Of a stretch of DNA of 64,000 bases, positions 18,632-30,238 are shown one piece after another. This DNA is from Desulfosoma caldarium (GTDB lineage: Bacteria > Desulfobacterota > Syntrophobacteria > Syntrophobacterales > DSM-9756). Where the stretch lies: NCBI RefSeq assembly GCF_003751385.1, contig NZ_RJVA01000012.1, forward strand, positions 1-64,000, given 5' to 3'. How positions within the stretch are numbered: position 1 is the stretch's first letter; each line of letters opens with the position of its first letter. Position numbers and translations under genes: made by a program. The notes beneath the pieces are model-generated. The model made no database searches, was not told the origin of the DNA, and worked only from the letters and a program-made list of their open reading frames with translations.

Positions 18632-19477
18632 CTACCACTGTGAACATCCGCGACACTGAAATCCTTGCTGTAAAATGCTCTCATCGGCATACGTACAGCG
18701 GCGGGCCATGAGCACTTCCCAGCCGTCCACTTCGTGGCCGTCAAATTCCGGACCGTGCACACAGGCGAACCGGTTGGTGCGCCCCACGCTCAGGCGGCAA
18801 GCGCCGCACATGCCCGTGCCGTCCACCATCACCGGAGTCAAATGCACCATGGTCTTGATGGCGTAGGGGCGCGTCATTTCCGAAAGGACGCGCATGAGGC
18901 ACAGTGAACACATGGCGATGACGCGGTCGATGCGGCGCTTGGGATGCTGGTTAAGCAGCTTGCGCATGGCCACGGTGGTGCTTTCCATCATGCCGTCGCC
19001 TTGTGTGCCGAGGGCCAGAATGAGGGTGTCGCTCAGTTCCTCTAGAGGCTTTTGACCAAAGAGGCGGTCTTGGTCCGGTGCCTGCACGATGGTGGTCAGG
19101 GTGTTGCCGTTGTCCTTTAAGGCCTTGAGAATGGGAACCATGGCGGCGATGCCGTAGCCGCTGAGCACCGAGACCACATGGCCGAATTGGCCTACTTCGG
19201 CCGGGCGCCCTAACGGACCGATGAAACTCAGGAGCTGGTCTCCTGGCTGCATCGTGGCCAACTGTTGCGTCGTCTTTCCCACCTCAATGAAGACAAAATC
19301 CACCGTGCCAGCCTCGGAATCCCAATCGCTGATGGTAAAGGGCACGCGCTCGCCTTTCTCGTCGATGATGAGTATGACGAACTGGCCCGGCTTGGCCTTT
19401 TCCGCCACCACCGGTGCCTGTACGCGAAGCCGGTGCACTCTGGGAGCCAAAACTTCATGTTCGACAATGGAATACAT
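18632..19477 (-). CDS. nfnA: NfnA / sulfide dehydrogenase-like FAD/NAD-binding subunit
   Basis: 281 residues of the ferredoxin-NADP reductase-like family (PyrK/SudB/NfnA). Landmarks are the FAD-binding PFTISD near residue 45, NAD-binding GYGIAAMVP near 108, and a C-terminal 2Fe-2S site with DGTGMCGACRLS near 219 and FACVHGPEFDGHEVD. The very end adds CRGC, two more cysteines than many homologues show. It begins 2 bp after the upstream NuoG-like gene, so the two are translationally linked. With the next gene it should form the NfnAB heterodimer. Confidence 0.88.
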   Translation of the reverse strand: MYSIVEHEVLAPRVHRLRVQAPVVAEKAKPGQFVILIIDEKGERVPFTISDWDSEAGTVDFVFIEVGKTTQQLATMQPGDQLLSFIGPLGRPAEVGQFGHVVSVLSGYGIAAMVPILKALKDNGNTLTTIVQAPDQDRLFGQKPLEELSDTLILALGTQGDGMMESTTVAMRKLLNQHPKRRIDRVIAMCSLCLMRVLSEMTRPYAIKTMVHLTPVMVDGTGMCGACRLSVGRTNRFACVHGPEFDGHEVDGWEVLMARRCTYADESILQQGFQCRGCSQW

Positions 19478-19479
19478 GG

Positions 19480-22083
19480 CTATCTCTTCTCCACTTTTGC
19501 AGCCATCGTTGTGCCCGGAAGATGAGTCCCGCCGAGGACGCTTTGCAGTCGTTCCGCCGGCACAGCCACAAGCTTCAGGGGAAGATGAATGTTAAACGCC
19601 AGGCGCCCTGAAATTTCCCCGCCGTTAAAGACTACCGCCACGGTGTCTCCGGGCATGCACTCCAAGCGATAGGCGTCCGTGGGGTGCATTTCAATTTCGC
19701 CGTCGCAGGCCATGACCGCCTGGGATTCCGGCGCCAAAAGAGGTCCGAAAAAGGACGGGTACAAGCCTTCCTTGGTCGTGAGACGTAGGGGGAATTCCGG
19801 AGAGGCTTCTGCCGCGGCCTTGAGCCCTAAATCCTGCGAAGGGCTCCACGGTTTGTAGACCGGCGGCGCCTCGGCAAACAAGACGGGCGTTCCCCCATGG
19901 TCCGGGGAAGGACACGGCACCTGTACCGCCTCGTATCGGGCTCGACTGCGATCGATCCCCGCGTATCCGGGCACATGGGCCCCCAAGGTCTTCATCACCA
20001 CACCAGGGTCCGCCGTTTCTAGAGGTTCCTTGCCAAAAAAGCGGGACCAGGCCGCCGCCGTTTCAAGGACCGTTCGGGATCCCGTGCTCGTGGTCAGAGC
20101 CTTTTCCGTCCATTGCACGCGCCGCTCACCGTTGGTCAAGGAACCATCCTTTTCCAAAAGCGGCGTCAGGGGCAGGACGATGTGGGCACCCACGGCTTCG
20201 GGAGGTGCCACCACATCCTGGACCACCAGAAAGTCCAAAGACTGGGCACAAGCCATGAGGGGCTGCCAGCAAAAATCCCCGTAGGATTCGGCAGCCACGT
20301 AGGCGGCTCGAATGTTCCCTGAAGCCAAAGCGTCCATGACCGTGGTGCTCCACCCTTGGTCTCGAGCTCCCTGCATGTTGCTGGAACCAAAAAGGGGCCA
20401 AAAGCCGCCACCACGCTTTCCGAAGCTGCCCTTGGCAAAACCCAAAGTGATCAGAGCGCGCGTTAGATCGGCCACATGGGGCGATTGAATCACGCCCAAA
20501 CCCGCCAGAACGGCTACCGTATCCTTCTCCGCCAACATGCAGCCAGCTTCCACCAGTTGCTCCTGATGCAACCCGGTGCACCGCGCCACAGTTTCGACGT
20601 CAAATGGAGCCGTGAGGTCTTTGAGTGCCGCCAGAACGTCTGGTGCCATGGCCTTGTCGACGCCTTTTTCGTCCAAAATGATGCGCACAAGGCCCAAGAC
20701 GAGAGCCGTTTCGGATCCGGGCACATAACGCAAATGCACATGCGCGTAGCGAGCAATGGCCACATCATACGGGTTGGCTACGACCAGCTTGGCGCCCTTA
20801 AGGACCGCCTGGCGAATGGCCGTGCCCGCAATGGGCTGGGACGCCGCCGGGTTCAGTCCCATGGCAAAAATGGCCGAGGCTTCCGCCAGATCCTGCAAAC
20901 TGTTGGTGGCGCCCGCCGTGCCCAGAAGTTCCGTGGCCGCCTTTTCAAAGGCCACCAGGCCCGATGGAGCCATAAGGCCCACATGCTCGGTCTTGAAATA
21001 TTCTCGAGCCAGCCGATTCAGAACATGAAGCTCCTCGTTGGTCAAGCGGCCGTCCGTGAGCACGGCGACTTGATTGGGAGCGTAGGATCGGAATTTTTCG
21101 GCCGCATACTGCAGCGCTTCATCCCACGAGAGATTCTTCCAAGACCCTCCTTCCTTGACGGCTGGCTGTCGAAGCCGCTCCGAACGCGCCACGTACCGTT
21201 TGAGCAGAAACCGACCCTGGACGCAGGCTTGGCCCTTGTTGCTGGGACCGTCCGGGCTGGGTTTGACCTGAATGACCGTCTCATCGGCGGTTTTTTCCAA
21301 CATCAACCGACACCCGGCACTGCATACGGGACAGATGGCCGTGGACCACCGGGTTTCCAGTTCCTTATTGTAAAGGTTTGTGATGATGGCCGTCAGAGCT
21401 TGGCAGACGGCATCCATGGCCGGCCGTGTTTCTCGATGAAAATCTGTAAGGTTTTCGCGAAGCGCTCCGACGGGACACACATCCACACAGGCGCCGCAAA
21501 ACTGGCAGCCCGACTCTTCCAAAGACCGGTCAAAAGGAGTGCCCACAGACTGGCGGCCATCCTTGGATTCTCGAAACACGATGGTGCGCGCTCCTCGCAC
21601 TTCATGGCAGACCCGCACGCAACGCCCGCAGCGCACACAGAGGCTGTAGTCCCGCTCAAAATATGGACCTCCGGGAAGCGGCTGCGGCCGAACCACGTCC
21701 GGTGCAGGGTAAGGGAAATCAATCCCGACGGCCGCCACCAACTGCTGCAGTTCGCAGGTGCCGTTGCGAGGACACCCCAGGCAATGGCGCGGATGATCCC
21801 GCAGAATCAGCTGCAGCATTTCCCGTCGAAAATCCATGACCTTGGGGGTTTGCGTCTGCACACGAAGCCCCTCGGCGACCGGCGTTGTGCAGGCCGCCGG
21901 CAACCCCCTCTGGCCTTCGATTTCCACAGCGCACAAACGGCACGATCCACTGGGTTCCAAGGCCGGGTGAAAGCACAACCGAGGAACATAAATCCCGGCC
22001 TCATCCGCGGCCTGAAGAATCGTCTGGCCCGCCTTTGCCTTGACTTGCTGGTCGTTGATCCAAATGTTGACGTCGCTCATCAT
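19480..22083 (-). CDS. NuoG/FdhA-like molybdopterin-family iron-sulfur subunit lacking catalytic Cys/Sec
   Basis: 867 residues (866 if the second ATG at 22080 is used, which sits better behind AGGGG). Domains in order: 2Fe-2S ferredoxin (CFHPALEPSGSCRLC, near 37), NuoG-type His/Cys cluster (HPRHCLGCPRNGTC, near 98), two 4Fe-4S clusters (CVRCGRCVRVC and CQFCGACVDVCP), then a molybdopterin oxidoreductase domain with its own cluster (CPVCSAGCRL). Where FdhA has Cys or Sec in a CHAPT-type loop, this protein has HVGLMAPSGLVAF, and no in-frame TGA is present. It is therefore more like an electron-conducting NuoG than an active formate dehydrogenase. First gene of the Nfn-Hdr operon. Confidence 0.82.
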   Translation of the reverse strand: MMSDVNIWINDQQVKAKAGQTILQAADEAGIYVPRLCFHPALEPSGSCRLCAVEIEGQRGLPAACTTPVAEGLRVQTQTPKVMDFRREMLQLILRDHPRHCLGCPRNGTCELQQLVAAVGIDFPYPAPDVVRPQPLPGGPYFERDYSLCVRCGRCVRVCHEVRGARTIVFRESKDGRQSVGTPFDRSLEESGCQFCGACVDVCPVGALRENLTDFHRETRPAMDAVCQALTAIITNLYNKELETRWSTAICPVCSAGCRLMLEKTADETVIQVKPSPDGPSNKGQACVQGRFLLKRYVARSERLRQPAVKEGGSWKNLSWDEALQYAAEKFRSYAPNQVAVLTDGRLTNEELHVLNRLAREYFKTEHVGLMAPSGLVAFEKAATELLGTAGATNSLQDLAEASAIFAMGLNPAASQPIAGTAIRQAVLKGAKLVVANPYDVAIARYAHVHLRYVPGSETALVLGLVRIILDEKGVDKAMAPDVLAALKDLTAPFDVETVARCTGLHQEQLVEAGCMLAEKDTVAVLAGLGVIQSPHVADLTRALITLGFAKGSFGKRGGGFWPLFGSSNMQGARDQGWSTTVMDALASGNIRAAYVAAESYGDFCWQPLMACAQSLDFLVVQDVVAPPEAVGAHIVLPLTPLLEKDGSLTNGERRVQWTEKALTTSTGSRTVLETAAAWSRFFGKEPLETADPGVVMKTLGAHVPGYAGIDRSRARYEAVQVPCPSPDHGGTPVLFAEAPPVYKPWSPSQDLGLKAAAEASPEFPLRLTTKEGLYPSFFGPLLAPESQAVMACDGEIEMHPTDAYRLECMPGDTVAVVFNGGEISGRLAFNIHLPLKLVAVPAERLQSVLGGTHLPGTTMAAKVEKR

Positions 22084-22397
22084 GACCCCTGATTCTGGTG
22101 TTTCACCGCTCTCGGCGCCTCAAGAGAAAAAAATCACATTATGGGCCAAAAAAACAATCCATATCATTGGGTTACGAAGCGTTTGCTTGCGGCGTGGCCC
22201 CCCTGATTTAGAACGCCTTCACCATAAATGGAGAAAAGGCCTTTGTCAACAACTTGCCTTGCGCTTGTGCAAGTCGGTTCAAGGGTCCGTGTGCATTTGG
22301 AAGTCTCGTTGTGCCTTGCCTCCGGAGCGTTTCTTCGATAAAGGAAGACGGGTCACCTGAGGGAGCTTGGCGGCGAATACGGACGATGGAGGCATGC
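22084..22397. other. Divergent intergenic region between the Hdr-Nfn operon and glgP
   Basis: About 310 bp separate the two start codons. Promoters for both directions should lie here, but I see no convincing -35/-10 pair, operator palindrome or riboswitch. The part next to glgP carries AAAGGAAG and GGAGG. Confidence 0.4.
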
Positions 22398-24014
22398 ATG
22401 AAGATCGCGTATTTCAGCATGGAAGTAGGGCTCAGCGAACACATTCCCACCTACAGTGGGGGGCTTGGCATTTTGGCTGGGGATCACATCAAGTCCTCGG
22501 CGGATCTCAACATTCCTTTGGTGGCCGTGACCCTTTTGTACAAAAGGGGCTATTTCATTCAACAGATCAATGCCCTGGGCCAACAGGAAGAGCTTTACCC
22601 CTACTTCGATCCTCGAGCCTTTATGGAGCCCTTGCCCTTCAAGGTGACGGTGCCCATGGAAGGGCGCCATGTACACGTGGGGGTGTGGAAGTACAACCAG
22701 GTAGGCCAAAAGGGCCGAATTCCCGTGTATTTTTTGGACACGGACCTCCCCACGAACCGCCCCGAAGACCGTATGATCACCCATTATCTCTACGGCGGCG
22801 ATAAGCACACGCGCATCTGTCAGGAAGCGGTGCTAGGCATCGGCGGCTACATGGTCCTCAAAAAACTCGAACCCGGCATTACCACCTACCACATGAACGA
22901 AGGCCACGCTGTCTTTCTCACCCTGGCCCTGCTCAAGGATGCCGGTGGCAACGTGGAGCGGGTTCGGGAAAAGTGTGTCTTCACCACCCACACGCCTGTG
23001 CCCGCAGGCCATGATACTTTCGATTACGCCATGGCCGAAGCGGTCCTTCAGGACTACATGCCGCCCAACATTCGAGACCTGGCGGGACAGGATGCCCTCA
23101 ACACCACCGTGTTGGCCCTGAACCTATCGCGGGCCAGCAACGGGGTCAGCGAACTGCATGGGGAAGTGTCTCGTGAGATGTTTCCGGGTTTTGACATCGG
23201 GCACATCACCAACGGTGTGCACCATCTGATGTGGACGGGCCCTGAGTTTCAGGCACTCTACGACCAGTATTGCCCGGGATGGCGCGAACAGCCGCAGCAT
23301 TTGGCCAAAGCGCGAACCATTCCCGACGATGCGGTGCGCGAAGCCAAGAAAGCGGCCAAAAAGCGCCTAATCAGTTACATCAATGCCATCTCCGGCGCAG
23401 GCTTCAGTGAAGAGCTTCTCACCGTGGGTTTTGCGCGCCGTGCGGCGTCCTATAAGCGGGCCACCTTGATCCTCACCGACCTGGAATACCTGGTGAACCT
23501 TTCCCACGACCGTGTCCAATATATTTTTGCCGGCAAGGCGCACCCTCAGGACGGCGCCGGCAAGGAACTCATCAAGGAAATCGTGCACATTGCCAAGCAA
23601 TACGAAGAAAAGCTTCGCATCGTCTATGTGCCCAACTACAACATCTGGCTCGGCGCGCTCATGACTCAAGGCACCGACGTGTGGCTCAACACACCGCGCC
23701 GCCCTCGAGAAGCCTGCGGCACCAGTGGCATGAAGGTGTGCTTTAACGGGGGCGTCAACATGAGTGTTTTGGACGGGTGGTGGCGGGAAGCCTGTCGGGA
23801 TCGCCAGAACGGCTGGGCCGTCGGCGACGATGAGGACCAGAGCGACGAAGAAGCAGCCGCCGATCTGTATCGGGATATCGACGACATGGTGACCACCTAC
23901 TATGCGAACCCCAAGCACTGGGTACAAATCATGAAAAATTCCATGGCCGACGTCTGCCCCGTGTTCAACACCCATCGGATGGTGCTGGACTACCTGCACA
24001 AGTACTACCTCTAG
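22398..24014 (+). CDS. glgP: Alpha-glucan phosphorylase, short form (GT35)
   Basis: 538-residue glycogen/maltodextrin phosphorylase that releases glucose 1-phosphate. The start MKIAYFSMEVGLSEHIPTY and the PLP-lysine region EACGTSGMKVCFNGG near residues 439-453 identify the short alpha-glucan phosphorylase branch, clearly smaller than the roughly 800-residue E. coli type. Histidine-rich FTTHTPVPAGHDTF is also typical. The frame is open from 22254, but the ATG at 22398 has GGAGG 5 nt upstream. It is a single gene, divergent from the Hdr-Nfn operon, and suggests a storage polysaccharide. Confidence 0.9.
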   Translation: MKIAYFSMEVGLSEHIPTYSGGLGILAGDHIKSSADLNIPLVAVTLLYKRGYFIQQINALGQQEELYPYFDPRAFMEPLPFKVTVPMEGRHVHVGVWKYNQVGQKGRIPVYFLDTDLPTNRPEDRMITHYLYGGDKHTRICQEAVLGIGGYMVLKKLEPGITTYHMNEGHAVFLTLALLKDAGGNVERVREKCVFTTHTPVPAGHDTFDYAMAEAVLQDYMPPNIRDLAGQDALNTTVLALNLSRASNGVSELHGEVSREMFPGFDIGHITNGVHHLMWTGPEFQALYDQYCPGWREQPQHLAKARTIPDDAVREAKKAAKKRLISYINAISGAGFSEELLTVGFARRAASYKRATLILTDLEYLVNLSHDRVQYIFAGKAHPQDGAGKELIKEIVHIAKQYEEKLRIVYVPNYNIWLGALMTQGTDVWLNTPRRPREACGTSGMKVCFNGGVNMSVLDGWWREACRDRQNGWAVGDDEDQSDEEAAADLYRDIDDMVTTYYANPKHWVQIMKNSMADVCPVFNTHRMVLDYLHKYYL

Positions 24015-24625
24015 GGTCTGCTGAACAATGGCTTTTCGGCGCCATGTTCGGCTTCATCTGGTCGGAATGCCCCGAGGCACGATGGGGGAGGGCGCCTCGT
24101 GAGATGTGATGGGTCGGAGCGCCCCGAGGCACGATGATTTGTCGGTGGGTGGACTTAAAGGGCTGCCGGCGCCCGATCCTTCAGACGGACGGCTCCTGGA
24201 CTCTCCGTTCGTTGGCAGGCAATCCCGGGCCATCGTCCCAAGGCACGGCCAAGCCTTCGGCAGCGGAGGGACCGCGGCCTGGTGGTCCGCTTGTTTTCGG
24301 AAAGTCAAAGCCGTCCCTTCGAACCAGAGCGGCGTGCGTGTTTCGAGTCCCCGCGGCACCTCGCGAGGTGCCGATGGTCGGCCGAGATGTGATCTGCTGG
24401 TGAAGAAAGCAAACGCTGTGTCAGTTGCGGGCACGCGCGAGCCCGCAGTCCCCTCTCGTCATTCCCGCGAAAGCGGGCCTCTCAACCCCCCACCCCAATC
24501 CGTCACGCCCGAGGAATCCGTAGCCCCCATCTGTCGCTTCTGAGCATCTGGGAGCCCGAAGGCTGCCCAAAGTCTTCGCTCCCCAGCTCTCCAAAAGGCG
24601 CGCCTTTGGGTATGCTTTTTCTGCA
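24015..24625. other. Gene-free region with palindromes and a local duplication
   Basis: No gene is supported. A 24-bp segment (GTCGGA, two variable bases, GCCCCGAGGCACGATG) occurs at 24061 and again at 24113. A perfect 18-bp palindrome GGCACCTCGCGAGGTGCC lies at 24355-24372. TGCGGGC/GCCCGCA forms a hairpin at 24426-24447, and CCCGCGAAAGCGGG lies at 24464-24477. A palindrome CCAAAAGGCGCGCCTTTGG at 24591-24609 sits just beyond the bcp stop. Confidence 0.6.
24464..24477. repeat. CCCGC-GAAA-GCGGG intergenic palindrome
   Basis: The hairpin is preceded by CTCGTCATT, the common proteobacterial 'CGTCATTCCCGCGAAAGCGGG' arrangement. Related palindromes lie at 48473-48490 and 48534-48551. Confidence 0.65.
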
Positions 24626-25114
24626 TTAAGCAGTGGTCCTCAGGGCTTCCATGAGCTTGGGCACCGTGTCCTTGGGCGAGACGGGGGACCAAGCCTTTTT
24701 CAGAATTCCGGCTTCATCAAAGAGAAAAGCGGAGCGCACGATGCCTTGAACCTTCTTGCCTCGAACCTGCTTTTCTCTCCAGACGCCAAAAGCTTCGGCG
24801 ACCAGGTGGTCCGCATCGGAAAGCAAGGGATACCGTAGGCCGTGTTTTTCGGCGAAACGTTTCTGCGCTGTCGGGGAATCGGGACTGATGCCGAGGACTT
24901 TAACCCCCAGAGCGCTAAGCTGGGGCAAGACCTCTTGTACGGCGACGGCCTGGGCGGTGCAGCCCCCGGTGTTCGCTCGAGGATAAAAGAAGATGAACAG
25001 TTGGCTACCGGCAAAGTCTTCCGGGCGGACCACATTGCCGTCTTGATCCAGCAGGGAAAAGGACGGCACGGCCTCTTCAAGGGCCAGCGCGGTGGGTTTG
25101 GTCGAGGCACTCAT
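24626..25114 (-). CDS. bcp: Peroxiredoxin, Bcp/PrxQ type
   Basis: 162-residue thiol peroxidase of the AhpC/TSA fold. The peroxidatic Cys52 is in PRANTGGCTAQA (canonical P-x-x-x-T-x-x-C), and KVLGISPDS follows. No cysteine is present at the +5 position used as resolving Cys in many PrxQ proteins, and no other Cys is seen, so it should act as a 1-Cys enzyme using an outside thiol. It follows argJ by 13 bp in the secA-argJ-bcp run. Confidence 0.88.
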   Translation of the reverse strand: MSASTKPTALALEEAVPSFSLLDQDGNVVRPEDFAGSQLFIFFYPRANTGGCTAQAVAVQEVLPQLSALGVKVLGISPDSPTAQKRFAEKHGLRYPLLSDADHLVAEAFGVWREKQVRGKKVQGIVRSAFLFDEAGILKKAWSPVSPKDTVPKLMEALRTTA

Positions 25115-25127
25115 GGGCGGGCTCCTT

Positions 25128-26363
25128 CTATGAACGATAATCGGCGTTAATCTTCACGTAATCGTAGGAAAAATCGCATGTGTACACCGTCTCCGACGCG
25201 TTCCCTTCTCCCAGTTCTAAGGTCATACAAATGTCCTTTTGTCGAAGCACGGCCGATGCTTTGGCTTCGAGGGTCTCGTCCGCCACGGGCTGACCGTTCT
25301 TGAAAATGCACACGTTATCAAAATACAGGCTCACACGGTCGGGGTCGAAATCCACGCCGGAACGGCCTGCCGCGGCGACGACTCGGCCCCAGTTGGCGTC
25401 TTGGCCGAACAGGGCGGTCTTAACCAGTGGGGAATTGGCCACGGTGCGCGCGACGGCCAGAGCCCGCTGTCGACTTTTGGCGCCGCGCACCGTCACGGCC
25501 ACGAACTTAGTGGCCCCTTCGCCGTCTCGAACGATCTGTTGCGCGAGATCCAGGCAGACTCGAGTGAGCAGGGCGCCGAAGTTCTCGGCTTCCGGCGATG
25601 AGGAGTCGGTGATGATGGCATGACCCGCTGCGCCGCTGGCCAGGACCAGAACCGTGTCATTGGTGCTGGTGTCGCCATCCACAGTGATGCGGTTGAAGGA
25701 CCGGTTGACGGATTCGGTGAGCCAGTATCTGAGAACGTTTGGCGCAAGGGCCGCGTCTGTGACCACAAAGGCGAGCATGGTGGCCATGTCGGGCGAGATC
25801 ATTCCGGAGCCTTTAGCCATGCCGCCGCACGTGATCGTGGTCCCGGCAACCTGCGTGCGAGCCCAAGCCGTTTTGGGCACCGTGTCCGTGGTCATGATGG
25901 CCCGCGCGGCATCAAGCCATCCTTCGGGGTGTAGGGTGGCGATGAGCTGGGGAAGTACGTGGTCCAGAGCCTCAAGGTGCAACTGAGGGCCGATGACGCC
26001 CGTGGAAGCGACGAGGACTTCCCGGTAAGGGATGCCCAGCAGAGTCGCCAGCCGCTGAGCGCTCTGGCGGGCCCGCCGAATGCCTTCTTCTCCCGTGCAC
26101 GCGTTGGCAATGCCCGCATTGATGAGGACCGCTCGAGCACGCCCGTGGGCCGCGTCCAAGTGTTCTTTGCACAAAACCACGGGTGCGGCGCAGAACCGGT
26201 TCTGCGTGAAGACACCGGCGGCGGCCGCCGCAACGTCGCTCATTATGAGCGCGCAATCCGGCCGATTCCTGTAGCGCATGCCGCTCATGGCCGAGGCCAC
26301 GCGAAATCCCGGCACGTGAAAATTCCCCCGCTGCACCGTTTCCGCACTGGGCTCTTGGTTCAT
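25128..26363 (-). CDS. argJ: Bifunctional glutamate N-acetyltransferase / amino-acid acetyltransferase
   Basis: 411-residue ornithine acetyltransferase of arginine biosynthesis. The autocleavage site is visible as KGSGMISPDMATML near residues 184-197, where the Thr becomes the N-terminal nucleophile of the beta chain. DGDTSTNDT is another family signature. The upstream-open frame to 26423 would run into secA; ATG 26363, 11 nt after the secA stop with GTGAGG before it, is preferred. Confidence 0.93.
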   Translation of the reverse strand: MNQEPSAETVQRGNFHVPGFRVASAMSGMRYRNRPDCALIMSDVAAAAAGVFTQNRFCAAPVVLCKEHLDAAHGRARAVLINAGIANACTGEEGIRRARQSAQRLATLLGIPYREVLVASTGVIGPQLHLEALDHVLPQLIATLHPEGWLDAARAIMTTDTVPKTAWARTQVAGTTITCGGMAKGSGMISPDMATMLAFVVTDAALAPNVLRYWLTESVNRSFNRITVDGDTSTNDTVLVLASGAAGHAIITDSSSPEAENFGALLTRVCLDLAQQIVRDGEGATKFVAVTVRGAKSRQRALAVARTVANSPLVKTALFGQDANWGRVVAAAGRSGVDFDPDRVSLYFDNVCIFKNGQPVADETLEAKASAVLRQKDICMTLELGEGNASETVYTCDFSYDYVKINADYRS

Positions 26364-26374
26364 GGGCTTTCGCC

Positions 26375-28897
<2,523 letters not shown>

Positions 28898-29402
28898 GGT
28901 GGGTTTTCTCCTTGGGTGAAGTTCAAGGCGGCCTGTGCGGCCGCCGCCCCGGTTCTATAACGCACAAGGTCAGGAAATTCAACGCAGGGATCGGAAGCGC
29001 CTGCTGTGGGGTCATACCTTGATTTATGCCAGAACATCAATGTGTGGGGTCATCAATCCGTGGGATCAGAGTTTGATGAGTCCCACAGGGTAGAAAGCTT
29101 TGGCCTTTGAACAGTCTCGCAGGGCGGCCGGCTGCGGCGCATGGAGTGCAAACCGTCCAGAGGGCTTTTACTTTTTGCTTTCGACGCCCGCCACGCCTCT
29201 CTCTGTGGGCACAGTGCTCGAACAGCCAAAGATTCAGTCAACGCACCATTAGCGTTTTTTGGCCCGTGACGTTCAGGCCGTGTCGGCCTGGGGGATTTCC
29301 GCAACGGTGCGCAACACAGCCCAGGCGTCGACGTCGAAGAAAAGCTTGACACGTGAAGAAAAGGTCTGGTAGCTGTTATAGAAAAAAACGGTGTTGTGTA
29401 TA
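28898..29402. other. Divergent intergenic region between secA and the iclR gene, with repeat copies
   Basis: No gene is supported. The dispersed repeat occurs at 29005-29030 (TGTGGGGTCATACC, then TTGATTTATGCC), and a shortened copy TGTGGGGTCATC follows at 29041-29052. TTGACA at 29346-29351 could be a -35 element for iclR, but no well-spaced -10 box is seen. Confidence 0.55.
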
Positions 29403-30206
29403 ATGAAACGATCGGGACAGCCAAACGCCATAGAAAAAGCGCTTCAGGTCCTGTTAGCTTTTCAAGTGGACCGGCCGCGCTGGGGTGTGCGTGAACTGGC
29501 GACCCATTTGGGATTTAGTCCCGCGACGATTCAAAGGTTATTGAAGACCTTAAAGGCCTACCACTTCATCGACCAAGATCCTCGGACCCAACAGTACAGG
29601 CTGGGAACCATTTACTATCGGTTCCTGGAGGTTTTGCAGAGCCAGCATGGCGTTGTGCAGGAAGCGGGACCCGTCATGCGCCGGCTGAGTTTGGAAACGG
29701 GCGAAACGGTGCACCTCAATGTGCTGGACGGGCGCGAGAGGCTCTGCGTGGACAGCGTGGAATCCAGCCAATCCCTCAAGGCCGGCATGCCCGTGGGCAA
29801 CCGTTCCCCGCTCTATGCCGGAGCGTCTTCCAAGTGCCTTTTGGCTTTCGCTCCCAAGGCCTTCGTGGATGCGTATTTGGCCGAGGTGCGCCCCATTCCT
29901 TTGACACCCAACACTTTGGTGGACTCGGAAAAGCTCATGGCGGAGATCGCGGCCATCCGTGACCGGGGTTGGGCGGAAAGCTTGGCGGAGCGCACCTTGG
30001 GGTTGGGATCTCTGAGTGTTCCCATCTTCTCCCATAACGGCCATGTGCTGGCGGCGCTTAGCATGGCGTTGCCCGAACTGCGTTTCAAGGACTCGGAGCA
30101 TAAGAAGCGGTGCCTTGATCAACTGTTGCGCGCAGGCAAGGAGCTTTCGCAGCGGATGGGCTGGCGTGGAAGTTATCCCGTGGCCCATGAGAGCGGTCAG
30201 GGGTGA
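29403..30206 (+). CDS. IclR-family transcriptional regulator
   Basis: 267 residues. The N-terminal winged helix (AIEKALQVLLAF, WGVRELATHLGFSPATIQRLL, about residues 9-60) is followed by the IclR effector domain (ETVHLNVLDGRERLCVDSVES; GMPVGNRSPLYAGASSKCLL). It is 32 bp upstream of the CoA-transferase and on the same strand as the whole degradation module, so it probably controls that module in response to the substrate or a CoA ester; this is inference. The ATG at 29403 is preferred; a GTG at 29391 would add four residues. The Shine-Dalgarno sequence is poor for either. Confidence 0.88.
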   Translation: MKRSGQPNAIEKALQVLLAFQVDRPRWGVRELATHLGFSPATIQRLLKTLKAYHFIDQDPRTQQYRLGTIYYRFLEVLQSQHGVVQEAGPVMRRLSLETGETVHLNVLDGRERLCVDSVESSQSLKAGMPVGNRSPLYAGASSKCLLAFAPKAFVDAYLAEVRPIPLTPNTLVDSEKLMAEIAAIRDRGWAESLAERTLGLGSLSVPIFSHNGHVLAALSMALPELRFKDSEHKKRCLDQLLRAGKELSQRMGWRGSYPVAHESGQG

Positions 30207-30238
30207 TGGAAGGGGTGGATGAGGAAAAAGGAGGGTGC

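Noticed and set aside
19480-22083. Catalytic NAD-dependent formate dehydrogenase
   Set aside because: The Cys/Sec loop is missing, so a NuoG-like role is favoured.
20476-22092. 538-codon open frame on the + strand opposite the NuoG-like gene
   Set aside because: No recognisable motifs; shadow of a gene with many cysteine clusters.
29346-29404. Perfect sigma-70 promoter for iclR (TTGACA and TATAAT)
   Set aside because: The TATAAT overlaps the start codon and is 47 bp from TTGACA, so the pair cannot be a promoter.
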